DNA from: a bacterium
GTDB lineage: Bacteria > BMS3Abin14
Assembly (NCBI GenBank): GCA_022865845.1
Contig: JALHUC010000074.1
Span: 1-7,504 of the forward strand
Reading direction: 5' to 3'
DNA length: 7,504 nt
Below are positions 1 to 5,416 of the stretch, piece after piece; the first letter of the stretch is position 1, and each line of letters opens with the position of its first letter. The position numbers were made by a program, and so were the translations under genes. The notes below the pieces were generated by a model. It made no database searches, was not told where the DNA came from, and saw only the letters and a program-made list of their open reading frames with translations.

Positions 1-188
1 AGTACAAAGGGATCCTTTCCGGGGGAGACCTGGCGGTACTTCGATACCTCTCCGAGCGAAGCCTTTCGGCCGTTTCCAGGCTTTCAGTAAAGGAGGAGGA
101 CGCCATGCGGATCTTTGATATTTTGCATCCCTTCTCGACCCACCACCTGGGTTATGAATCAAAGGCGTTAAAGATGATGGTGAGATAA
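1..188 (+). CDS. recO: DNA repair protein RecO, C-terminal end (partial)
   Basis: The reading frame starting at base 3 is open from the window edge to a TAA at 186-188 and encodes 61 residues. It begins near YKGILSGGDLAVLRYLSER and ends HHLGYESKALKMMVR. The closing pattern (a helix with HLG, then K/S-K-A-L-K and a few residues) resembles the end of the RecO C-terminal helical domain, where family members carry HLG...kSlkfL. RecO helps load RecA on SSB-coated single-stranded DNA in the RecFOR pathway. The position directly ahead of glyQ and glyS supports the call, because recO-glyQ-glyS is a recurrent gene order in deltaproteobacteria and Firmicutes. The N-terminal OB fold and any zinc-binding cysteines lie outside the window. 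The identification rests on a short tail plus context, so another protein ahead of glyQ is possible but less likely. Confidence 0.72.
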   Translation, partial: YKGILSGGDLAVLRYLSERSLSAVSRLSVKEEDAMRIFDILHPFSTHHLGYESKALKMMVR

Positions 189-195
189 TTACATC

Positions 196-227
196 CTGTG
201 CACATGTGCACAGGTGCACTGGTGCAC
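196..227. repeat. Four tandem octamers NNGTGCAC
   Basis: The palindrome GTGCAC (ApaLI-type hexamer) occurs at 198, 206, 214 and 222, exactly every 8 bp, with variable dinucleotides CT, AT, AG and TG in front. The units do not continue on either side. It begins 8 bases after the recO stop. Each unit is self-complementary, so the array could bind a dimeric protein in phase or form small cruciforms; no function is demonstrated. Confidence 0.85.
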
Positions 228-300
228 TTTTTCCCAAACACCATATTTCAGTCTTTACCACATTCCGCACCACGCGCCCCGAACTCTCCACTGCTCTTCC

Positions 301-328
301 TTTGGACCTTGGACTTTGGACGTTGGAC
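301..328 (+). repeat. Four tandem heptamers NTTGGAC (copy 1)
   Basis: Units TTTGGAC, CTTGGAC, TTTGGAC and GTTGGAC follow each other without interruption. The array is flanked on the left by CTGCTCTTCC and on the right by TGCTCTTCAC. A second copy with the same unit count, orientation and similar flanks (TGCTTTTCT and TGCCTTTACC) lies at 6534-6561, and a reverse-oriented relative lies at 3473-3500. The dispersal and shared flanks point to a repeat family, not chance. Translated frames through it give the tell-tale but spurious peptide WTLDFGRWT. Confidence 0.88.
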
Positions 329-339
329 TGCTCTTCACC

Positions 340-368
340 TTGACATCAAAGCGGTTTCCCTGTTTATT
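340..368 (+). promoter_or_regulatory. Candidate sigma70-type promoter for glyQS
   Basis: A perfect -35 hexamer TTGACA (340-345) is followed after 17 bp by TTTATT (363-368), a 4/6 match to TATAAT. TATTAT at 365-370 is an alternative at 19-bp spacing. It sits between the heptamer array and glyQ and would give a leader of roughly 50 bases. This suggests that glyQS can be transcribed independently of recO. It is sequence resemblance only. Confidence 0.45.
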
Positions 369-426
369 ATTCATTCTTTTGCATTAGAGCCTTTTGGATG
401 TTTTTCGGAGAAAGGGATAAGCACAA

Positions 427-1347
427 ATGAAGAAAAAAACCTATCAGCAGGTAGTTCTGGATCTGGAACGGTACTGGGCTGACAAGGGGTGTGTTATCCA
501 GCAGCCCTACGATCTGGAAGTGGGAGCCGGTACACTTAACCCGGCAACCCTCTTGAGGGCTCTGGGCCCGGAACCGTGGAACGTGGCCTATGTAGAGCCC
601 TCCAGAAGGCCCACAGACGGTCGCTACGGGGAGAACCCCAACAGACTTCAGCACTATTACCAGTATCAGGTCATTCTCAAGCCGTCGCCTGACAACATCC
701 AGGATCTGTACCTGGAGAGCCTTTACGCATTAGGGATAGATCCAGGCAGGCATGACATACGTTTTGTGGAAGATGACTGGGAAAACCCCACCGTTGGAGC
801 ATGGGGCCTGGGCTGGGAGGTATGGCTGGATGGCATGGAGATCACACAGTTCACCTATTTCCAGCAGGCCGGCACTGTGGAATGCAATCCGGTGTGCGCC
901 GAACTGACCTACGGTCTTGAGCGTATCGCCATGTACCTCCAGGGAGTCGACAACGTCTACAATCTTATCTGGACCGATAACGTTACCTACGGGGACGTGC
1001 ATCACCAGGGGGAGGTCGAGCACTCCACCTATAACTTCGAGGAAGCTGACACCGCCATGCTTTTCAAACTGTTCGGCATGTACGAGGCTGAATCAAAGCG
1101 TATATTGGAAAAGGGTCTGGTTCTGCCGGCTCTCGACTTCTGTCTGAAATGCTCCCACACGTTCAACCTTTTGGATGCCCGAGGCGCCATCAGCGTTACC
1201 GAGAGGACCAGCTATATCCACAGGGTCAGGGACTTGTGTAAAGGATGTGCCGAGGCGTACGTGGCTCAGAGGGAGGCCATGGGCTATCCCCTCATGGGCA
1301 AGAACCTTATCGCCGATCAAAAAGGGCTTGTTGGAGGGACCAAGTGA
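427..1347 (+). CDS. glyQ: Glycine--tRNA ligase alpha subunit
   Basis: Catalytic alpha subunit of the alpha2beta2 bacterial glycyl-tRNA synthetase, which activates glycine with ATP and charges tRNA-Gly in the cytoplasm together with GlyS. The 306-residue length fits the family (about 290-310). Visible landmarks are [18 protein letters not shown] near residues 5-22, the strongly conserved [19 protein letters not shown] around 57-75 (class II motif 2 region), [16 protein letters not shown] at 127-142, and motif 3 [14 protein letters not shown] at 159-172. [18 protein letters not shown] at 243-260 is the typical C-terminal signature. Translation starts at ATG 427 with only a weak purine stretch (AAAGGGA) upstream, and the MKKKTYQQV start matches the family. 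The stop TGA shares its last base with the glyS ATG, indicating translational coupling. An unusual detail is a pair of CxxC motifs, C239/C242 and C271/C274, bracketing the C-terminal signature. Confidence 0.98.
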   Translation: MKKKTYQQVVLDLERYWADKGCVIQQPYDLEVGAGTLNPATLLRALGPEPWNVAYVEPSRRPTDGRYGENPNRLQHYYQYQVILKPSPDNIQDLYLESLYALGIDPGRHDIRFVEDDWENPTVGAWGLGWEVWLDGMEITQFTYFQQAGTVECNPVCAELTYGLERIAMYLQGVDNVYNLIWTDNVTYGDVHHQGEVEHSTYNFEEADTAMLFKLFGMYEAESKRILEKGLVLPALDFCLKCSHTFNLLDARGAISVTERTSYIHRVRDLCKGCAEAYVAQREAMGYPLMGKNLIADQKGLVGGTK

Positions 1348-3416
1348 TGAGCCAGGATCTGATACTTGAGATAGGAACAGAAGAAATTCCCGCAAGCTAC
1401 CTGCCTCCAGCCCTTGAACAGATCAAAATACTTGCCGAAAAGGAGCTCGGTGCGCAAAGGATACCCTTTGGCAAGATCCATGCTTACGCGACACCGAGGC
1501 GTATCGTGCTCCATGTCACGGATGTGGCCCTGGCGCAGGAAACCAGCGTCAAGGAGGTTATGGGTCCCGCAAAATCCGTAGCCTTTGACGATAAGGGCAA
1601 GCCCACCAAGGCCGGCGAAGGGTTCGCAAAGGGGCAGGGGATCGCTGTTAAGGATCTGAAGCTCGTTTCCACTCCCAAGGGAGAGTACGTGGCCGCGGTC
1701 AAGTCCGAGGCAAGCTCTCCCACAGCGAAGATCCTCCCGGCAATTATGCCCAGGATCATCACAACCCTGCACTTTCCAAAAATGCAGAGATGGGGATACA
1801 TGAGCCTGCGGTTCCCGAGACCCATCCGGTGGATCCTGTGCCTTTTCGGCAGTGATGTTGTCCCCTTTGAGCTCGAGGGCATAAAGTCTGGTCGCCTGAT
1901 GCGCGGTCACAGGTTCATGGCTCCCGGGCCCTTCGAAATCAAGGACGTGAAGGACTATTTCAGGCAGATCAAGAAGGCCAAGGTTGTCCTTGATCAGGAT
2001 GAGCGGCGCGCTATTATCGAGGAAGGCGTGATGAAGGCCGCTGAAAAGGTCGGCGGCAAACCTATCAAGGACCAGTCTCTCATTGACGAGGTGACCTATC
2101 TTGTTGAGTACCCGGTCATCGTCACCGGAACCTTCGAGGACAGGTACCTGTCTCTTCCCAGGGAAGTCCTCATAACCTCAATGAGATCTCACCAGCGGTA
2201 CTTTACGGTAGTGGACAGTCGCAAAAAGCTCATGCACTACTTTATCACCATAAGCAACAACGTCACCCGGGACAAGAGCGTGGTGGCCATGGGCAACGAA
2301 AGGGTTCTGAGGGCGCGCCTGGAAGACGGTATGTTCTTCTTCCATGAAGACAGCAAGATCCCGCTTAAAACAAGGGTGGAGGAACTAAAAGACGTTGTGT
2401 TCCAGGAGAAGCTGGGCACCTCCTGGGAGAAGATGGAGCGGTTCTCTTCCCTGGGCGCCTACCTTGCGAAAAAAGTGGACCCTGACAGCCTCAAGGAGGT
2501 CAAACGGGTCGCGTTTTTGTGCAAGGGGGACCTTGTCACCCAGATGGTAGGTGAATTCGCTGATCTGCAGGGCGTTATGGGCAGGGAATACGCTCTTCTG
2601 GAAGGTGAGGACAAGCCTGTCGCAGATGGGATCCTGGAGCACTACTATCCCCGCTATTCCGGTGACAGGACACCATCAACCGTAGGTGGAGCCGCTGTGA
2701 GCATCGCAGACAGGCTCGACACCGTCTGCGGATGCTTCGGTATCGGGATCTCTCCCACCGGGACGGCGGACCCCTATGGACTCAGGCGTCACGCGCTTGC
2801 CATCATCGCCATTCTCATGGACCGTGAGTGGCGTGTTTCCCTGTCAGACCTGATGGCCCAGTCCCTCAAGCTTCTCAAAGGAAAGATCGACAAGGCGCCC
2901 AAGGATGTGCTTCCCCTACTTGAAGAGTTCTTCAAGGGCAGACTGCACAACCTCTTTACGGGGCGTGGGTACAGGCACGATCTTGTCTCTGCTGTGCTGG
3001 CTGACCACTGGACCAACCCTGTTGACGCTGCGGCAAGGCTTGAGGCCCTCACCAGTTTCAGCAAGAAGGCGGGCTTCGGGGACCTCATGCTCTCATTCAA
3101 AAGGGTGATGAACATCATCCCCGATGGTTTCACCGGAAAGGTGGATCGGAAGAAGGCACAGGAGACGGTAGAAAAGGGTTTAATCGATTCAACTGTCTCC
3201 CTGGGTAAAGACGCCGCCGCCATGCTGGAAAAGGGGGACTACCTGAAAGTCCTCAATATCCTGTCCGGGATGAAAAAACCTGTGGACGTTTTCTTTGACG
3301 GCGTTATGGTTATGGATAAGGACACCGCGGTCAAGAACAACCGGCTGGCGATCCTGGGCACAGTATCGGACCTTTTCGCCCAGGTGGCGGATTTCAGGAA
3401 GATTGTTACAGACTAA
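1347..3416 (+). CDS. glyS: Glycine--tRNA ligase beta subunit
   Basis: Beta subunit of the tetrameric glycyl-tRNA synthetase; it recognises tRNA-Gly and is needed for aminoacylation. The chosen ATG at 1347 gives 689 residues, the usual family length, and the protein opens [20 protein letters not shown], the standard GlyS N-terminus. A good ribosome site, GGAGGG, lies at 1333-1338 inside the end of glyQ. The same frame stays open upstream to 1245, but that extension only overlaps glyQ and is not expected to be translated. Conserved blocks include MGREYALLEGEDKPVADGIL from about residue 411, IADRLDTVCGCFGIGISPTG from about 453 followed by DPYGLRRHAL, and the C-terminal FFDGVMVMDKDTAVKNNRLA from about 649 in the DALR-like anticodon-binding region. 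The gene ends at TAA 3414-3416 and is followed by an intrinsic terminator. No frameshift or missing block is apparent. Confidence 0.98.
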   Translation: MSQDLILEIGTEEIPASYLPPALEQIKILAEKELGAQRIPFGKIHAYATPRRIVLHVTDVALAQETSVKEVMGPAKSVAFDDKGKPTKAGEGFAKGQGIAVKDLKLVSTPKGEYVAAVKSEASSPTAKILPAIMPRIITTLHFPKMQRWGYMSLRFPRPIRWILCLFGSDVVPFELEGIKSGRLMRGHRFMAPGPFEIKDVKDYFRQIKKAKVVLDQDERRAIIEEGVMKAAEKVGGKPIKDQSLIDEVTYLVEYPVIVTGTFEDRYLSLPREVLITSMRSHQRYFTVVDSRKKLMHYFITISNNVTRDKSVVAMGNERVLRARLEDGMFFFHEDSKIPLKTRVEELKDVVFQEKLGTSWEKMERFSSLGAYLAKKVDPDSLKEVKRVAFLCKGDLVTQMVGEFADLQGVMGREYALLEGEDKPVADGILEHYYPRYSGDRTPSTVGGAAVSIADRLDTVCGCFGIGISPTGTADPYGLRRHALAIIAILMDREWRVSLSDLMAQSLKLLKGKIDKAPKDVLPLLEEFFKGRLHNLFTGRGYRHDLVSAVLADHWTNPVDAAARLEALTSFSKKAGFGDLMLSFKRVMNIIPDGFTGKVDRKKAQETVEKGLIDSTVSLGKDAAAMLEKGDYLKVLNILSGMKKPVDVFFDGVMVMDKDTAVKNNRLAILGTVSDLFAQVADFRKIVTD

Positions 3417-3443
3417 TCTCAGATCTCAAATCTCAGATCTCAA
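3416..3443 (+). repeat. Four tandem heptamers ATCTCAR
   Basis: Units ATCTCAG, ATCTCAA, ATCTCAG and ATCTCAA run without a break, starting on the last base of the glyS stop codon and ending just before the terminator stem. The reverse-complement family (YTGAGAT, four units) is at 4564-4591, just ahead of the next gene, so the two arrays flank the gene-free region in inverted orientation. Confidence 0.88.
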
Positions 3444-3470
3444 AAGGGGCCCGAAAGGGCCTCTTTTTTC
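3444..3470 (+). terminator. Rho-independent terminator of glyQS
   Basis: AGGGGCCC (3445-3452) and GGGCCTCT (3457-3464) form an 8-bp stem with one G-T pair around a GAAA tetraloop. A run of T (3464-3469) follows directly. It sits 28 bases after the glyS stop and closes the operon. Confidence 0.9.
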
Positions 3471-3472
3471 TT

Positions 3473-3500
3473 GCCCAAAGACCAAAGCCCAAAGTCCAAA
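3473..3500 (-). repeat. Four tandem heptamers GNCCAAA (inverted relative of the NTTGGAC array)
   Basis: Units GCCCAAA, GACCAAA, GCCCAAA and GTCCAAA are contiguous; read on the minus strand they are TTTGGNC. This is close to the NTTGGAC arrays at 301-328 and 6534-6561 but in the opposite orientation. Again there are exactly four units. It begins three bases after the terminator T-run. Confidence 0.85.
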
Positions 3501-3503
3501 GGT

Positions 3504-3550
3504 GTCATCGTGAGGAGTCACGAAAAAAAAGTGACGACGCGGCGATCCCG
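3504..3550. repeat. Dispersed dyad repeat of the GTCATYGCGAGGAG type
   Basis: GTCATCGTGAGGAG at the left and GACGACGCGGCGATCCCG at the right match, with a degenerate centre, a short repeat that I recognise as common between genes of many environmental bacteria (GTCATTGCGAGGAGC...GCGACG..GCAATCTC). In the middle, GTCAC (3517-3521) and GTGAC (3531-3535) pair around an A-rich loop. The family assignment is from memory of the pattern, not a search. Confidence 0.55.
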
Positions 3551-3619
3551 GTTCCTATTAAAAGCGATGAACTTTTAACTTGGTACTAAATTCTCTGACA
3601 CCCGAGTTACTACTAAAAG

Positions 3620-3824
3620 CAGGTTTTAACAGGGATGAAGGGGATACAGGGGATAGGAAAAACCTGTACCGGCGTATCGGGGAATCGGGGAAAGAGCGCA
3701 AAAAGCTTGACAAGGCTACGATGGGCTGTTGTTAGATTTCACGCATTGGACTTATTCTTTCTCTGCACTCTGCACTTTACACTGATTTGCCCCATCCCTT
3801 TCATCCCCTTTATCCCTGAAAAAA
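3620..3824. repeat. Inverted-repeat module with 9-bp GGGGAT units
   Basis: The left arm (about 3625-3657) holds three 9-bp units AGGGATGAA, GGGGATACA and GGGGATAGG. The right arm (about 3790-3824) holds CATCCCTTT, CATCCCCTT and TATCCCTGA. When inverted, the right arm matches the left at about 25 of 30 positions, both sharing CAGGGAT, AAGGGGAT and GGGAT. The left arm is also enclosed by an 8-bp dyad, CAGGTTTT (3620-3627) and AAAACCTG (3659-3666). The roughly 130 bp between the arms include two octamers TCGGGGAA (3677-3692). This could be a non-autonomous element or a long hairpin; no coding capacity is seen. Confidence 0.6.
3762..3782. repeat. Short heptamer run TCTGCAC
   Basis: Two exact TCTGCAC units (3762-3768, 3769-3775) are followed by a diverged TTTACAC (3776-3782). 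It resembles the other 7-bp arrays but is shorter and lies inside the inverted-repeat module. Confidence 0.55.
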
Positions 3825-3910
3825 ATAACGTTTATAGGGTTTCAAAGTGCTCTGAAAATAGATAATCAATACCAGGTAATCTCTACTGCGAAACCCTGCC
3901 TGCCCTGCTT

Positions 3911-4090
3911 GTGCGCCGAAGCTTTACGCGAAGGTGGAAGCTTGTCGAAGGGCGGTGTGGCCTTTGAATGGCCACCCTGCGCCCGGCAGGGCGCACCCAC
4001 TTGAAGGTGTAAGTCCTTTGCAGGCCTGATCCCGCCGTGGCGGGACTAGCCGGACGGGAAGGGTGGTCAGAAGTCAGCCGAAGGCATAGA
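3911..4090 (+). mobile_element. Probable group II intron remnant (5' part only)
   Basis: The segment opens with GTGCGCC, fitting the GUGYG 5' end of group II introns. It then shows compact RNA-like structure: GTGGCC/GGCCAC (3957-3962, 3970-3975) around TTTGAAT, GCGCCC/GGGCGC, and TCCCGCC/GGCGGGA (4030-4045). Stretches such as TTGAAGGTGTAAGTCC and GGTCAGAAGTCAGCCGAAGG resemble those I know from bacterial group II introns ahead of the reverse-transcriptase reading frame. The match stops near GGCATAG (4090), where a degenerate heptamer array begins. No reverse transcriptase, domain V or domain VI is seen downstream, so it is a dead 5' fragment, probably with internal deletion too, since 180 nt is short for this region. 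The call is pattern memory; an unrelated structured RNA is the main alternative. Confidence 0.5.
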
Positions 4091-4097
4091 TAAGGTA

Positions 4098-4131
4098 ATT
4101 CCAGATTCCAGATAAGATCCAATATCCAAAA
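4098..4131. repeat. Degenerate heptamer array ATTCCAG-like
   Basis: Two exact ATTCCAG units (4098-4104, 4105-4111) are followed in the same 7-bp phase by ATAAGAT and CCAATAT. On the minus strand this reads as TTGGATA, TTGGATC and so on, so it may be a decayed cousin of the NTTGGAC family. It starts directly after the intron-like remnant. Confidence 0.5.
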
Positions 4132-4179
4132 ATATTCAAGTACGCAAATAAAAGAGAGCACGGCGTCTACTTCCCAGGC

Positions 4180-4197
4180 ACACGTGCTTGCATGTGT
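4180..4197. repeat. Short dyad ACACGTGC-TT-GCATGTGT
   Basis: Two 8-base arms, 7 of 8 complementary with the remaining pair G-T in RNA, around a 2-base centre. Its GTGC/GCAC composition recalls the GTGCAC array at 196-227, but the 8-bp phase is not kept. Confidence 0.4.
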
Positions 4198-4210
4198 CCA
4201 TGCTGCTTTA

Positions 4211-4242
4211 CTCCGCGTCTCCGTGTCTCCGTTTCTCCATGT
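4211..4242. repeat. Four tandem octamers CTCCGYGT
   Basis: Units CTCCGCGT, CTCCGTGT, CTCCGTTT and CTCCATGT follow one another exactly. Neither the preceding nor the following eight bases fit the pattern. It is another four-unit array, with sequence unrelated to its neighbours. Confidence 0.85.
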
Positions 4243-4256
4243 CGGGCTATTTTAAC

Positions 4257-4291
4257 AGACACCAGATACTAGACACTAGACACTAGACACT
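4257..4291. repeat. Five tandem heptamers AGAYACT
   Basis: AGACACC and AGATACT are followed by three identical AGACACT units. The array is bracketed by ACACCAG (4259-4265) and CTGGTGT (4290-4296), a 7-bp inverted repeat that could close a hairpin around it. The last unit supplies a -35-like TAGACA. Confidence 0.85.
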
Positions 4292-4312
4292 GGTGTTTCT
4301 CCCTGTGATAAT
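4284..4312 (+). promoter_or_regulatory. Candidate sigma70-type promoter ahead of the hairpin element
   Basis: TAGACA (4284-4289, 5/6 to TTGACA) and GATAAT (4307-4312, 5/6 to TATAAT) are separated by 17 bp. Predicted initiation near 4318-4320 would place the multi-hairpin element at the very 5' end of the RNA. The dehydrogenase gene lies about 290 bp further on and could be read from it. Evidence is hexamer resemblance only. Confidence 0.35.
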
Positions 4313-4326
4313 AGACTTTGACAGGG

Positions 4327-4474
4327 TCGCAAAAAGTCCGTAATCGGCTTTTTGCTCCTCGGAAAGGGAAAAGCGTCGTTTTCCCTTTCCTTACAAATCA
4401 ATGACTTATATCCGGAGTCATTGATTTGGGCGCCCCGCGCGGGGCGCATTGATGACTTTTTGCGAAGTCATCAA
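4327..4474. repeat. Multi-hairpin element with 12-bp terminal inverted repeats
   Basis: Five dyads lie back to back. A: GCAAAAAG/CTTTTTGC (4329-4336, 4348-4355) with an inner CCG/CGG around TAAT. B: a perfect 12-bp stem (4361-4372, 4379-4390). C: a perfect 12-bp stem AAATCAATGACT (4395-4406) with 4416-4427. D: an 18-bp perfect GC palindrome (4430-4447). E: TTGATGACTT/AAGTCATCAA (4449-4458, 4465-4474). In addition TCGCAAAAAGTC (4327-4338) is the exact reverse complement of GACTTTTTGCGA (4454-4465), so the ends can pair with each other instead of forming A and E. Nearly every base is in a stem. It looks like a palindromic interspersed element or a structured RNA; I cannot name the family. Confidence 0.8.
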
Positions 4475-4494
4475 CCTTAGTCCGTTAAGTTTTC

Positions 4495-4512
4495 CCCTGC
4501 GTTCCCTGCGTC
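4495..4512. repeat. Two tandem 9-mers CCCTGCGTY
   Basis: CCCTGCGTT (4495-4503) and CCCTGCGTC (4504-4512) are adjacent. It is a minimal two-unit array in the same style as the others. Confidence 0.5.
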
Positions 4513-4563
4513 TCTAGTGAGTTACGCCTACGGTGTGACGAACGAGCGTGAGAGAGCTTTTTT

Positions 4564-4591
4564 TTGAGATTTGAGATCTGAGATTTGAGAT
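4564..4591 (-). repeat. Four tandem heptamers YTGAGAT (inverted copy of ATCTCAR)
   Basis: Units TTGAGAT, TTGAGAT, CTGAGAT and TTGAGAT end 20 bases before the dehydrogenase start codon. They are the reverse complement of the ATCTCAR units at 3416-3443. A run of eight or more T precedes it. Being next to the ribosome site, it could affect translation, but nothing here shows that. Confidence 0.87.
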
Positions 4592-4611
4592 CGCTCTAGA
4601 AAGGAGCCCCC

Positions 4612-5334
4612 ATGTCCAAACCGCTCGTCGCCATAACAGGAGCCTCCTCCGGGATCGGTGAGGCAACCGCGCGCGCCTTCTCCCGGGAGGGCCACCCTCT
4701 GCTCCTCATGGCACGGAGGGTCGAGCGGCTGAAGACCCTCGGTCTGCCGGACTGCCTTTGCGAGAAGGTGGACGTGACTAACCTGGAGTCCCTTAAAAGT
4801 GCCGTCGAAAAGGGAGAGGAGAAGTTCGGCCCCATCGACTGCCTGGTGAACAATGCCGGGGTAATGCTCCTGAGCAAGGCTCATCTTCAGGACACAGGCG
4901 AATGGGAACGCATGCTGGACGTCAACGTCAAGGGGATGCTCAACGGGATCCACCTGGTGCTTAAGGGGATGATCGAACGGCAGGCCGGGACCATCATCAA
5001 CATCAGTTCCGTGGCCGGACTCAAGCCAGGTCCGAACCTTGCCGTCTACAGCGGGACCAAGTTCGCGGTGCGGGCAATCTCCGAGTCGATCAGGGAAGAA
5101 GCCGCCCCCCACGACGTCCGCGTCACTGTCATCTCTCCCGGCCTGGTGGAGACGGAGCTTTTGGAACACACCACTGTGCGGGAGCTTAAAGAGGGGTTCG
5201 AGAACCTGAAAGAGGGAATGGGCGGGTTTCTGGAACCCTCGGACGTGGCGGGCGCCATCCTCTACACCTACAAACAACCCCGTAACGTGTGCGTGAGGGA
5301 GATCGTTCTGGCACCGACGAGGCAGCTTCGATAA
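4612..5334 (+). CDS. SDR-family NAD(P)-dependent oxidoreductase
   Basis: A classical short-chain dehydrogenase/reductase of 240 residues, a cytoplasmic Rossmann-fold enzyme that interconverts an alcohol and a carbonyl with a nicotinamide cofactor. The glycine-rich cofactor loop TGASSGIG is at residues 9-16 and NNAG at 81-84. The catalytic set is N106, S134 (in NISSVAG), Y147 and K151, with the usual 13-residue Ser-Tyr distance. ISPGLVETEL follows near 174-183. Arginines 36-37 after the second strand suggest NADP(H) preference. The overall pattern resembles the YdfG-like group (COG4221), but the substrate cannot be read from the sequence. The start ATG has a good ribosome site, GGAG, five bases upstream. 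A heptamer array ends 20 bases before it. No partner gene reveals a pathway; a GFA-family gene follows after 82 bp, possibly co-transcribed. Confidence 0.93.
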   Translation: MSKPLVAITGASSGIGEATARAFSREGHPLLLMARRVERLKTLGLPDCLCEKVDVTNLESLKSAVEKGEEKFGPIDCLVNNAGVMLLSKAHLQDTGEWERMLDVNVKGMLNGIHLVLKGMIERQAGTIINISSVAGLKPGPNLAVYSGTKFAVRAISESIREEAAPHDVRVTVISPGLVETELLEHTTVRELKEGFENLKEGMGGFLEPSDVAGAILYTYKQPRNVCVREIVLAPTRQLR

Positions 5335-5416
5335 GAGAGCTGTTCCTTTAAAGCGGTAAGAGCGGCCTCACGCAGAACCGCAGAGCTCGTTGAGATCACT
5401 CAGAAAGGGGTTTCCA

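Larger units (their letters stand above)
3471..4611. other. Gene-free, repeat-dense intergenic region
   Basis: No open frame here has a recognisable protein, a credible ribosome site or family resemblance; the open frames at 3635-3865 and 3883-4161 (the latter antisense to the intron-like remnant) are judged spurious. In order, the region holds a heptamer array, a dispersed dyad repeat, an inverted-repeat module of about 200 bp, a group II intron-like remnant, further 7- and 8-bp arrays, a multi-hairpin element, and a last heptamer array just before the dehydrogenase gene. Each is listed separately. The stretches 3551-3619 and 4513-4563 show nothing I can interpret. Confidence 0.8.

Noticed and set aside
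196..328. CRISPR array
   Set aside because: The repeated units are 7-8 bp and contiguous without unique spacers of 25-40 bp. No cas gene is present in the window.
1245..1346. A 34-codon upstream extension of glyS
   Set aside because: It lies wholly inside glyQ in another frame. The ATG at 1347 has a good ribosome site and gives the family-typical N-terminus and length.
3635..3865. A 76-codon plus-strand open frame
   Set aside because: It reads through the inverted-repeat module, and its peptide is dictated by the repeat units.
3883..4161. A 92-codon minus-strand open frame in the gene-free region
   Set aside because: It runs antisense through the intron-like remnant and a heptamer array, has no family resemblance and no clear ribosome site.
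4329..4355. Intrinsic terminator from hairpin A
   Set aside because: The T-run is part of the stem itself and no T-run follows. No gene ends nearby on the plus strand.
4528..5277. A long minus-strand open frame opposite the dehydrogenase
   Set aside because: It is the antisense shadow of a well-supported SDR gene with all catalytic residues in place.
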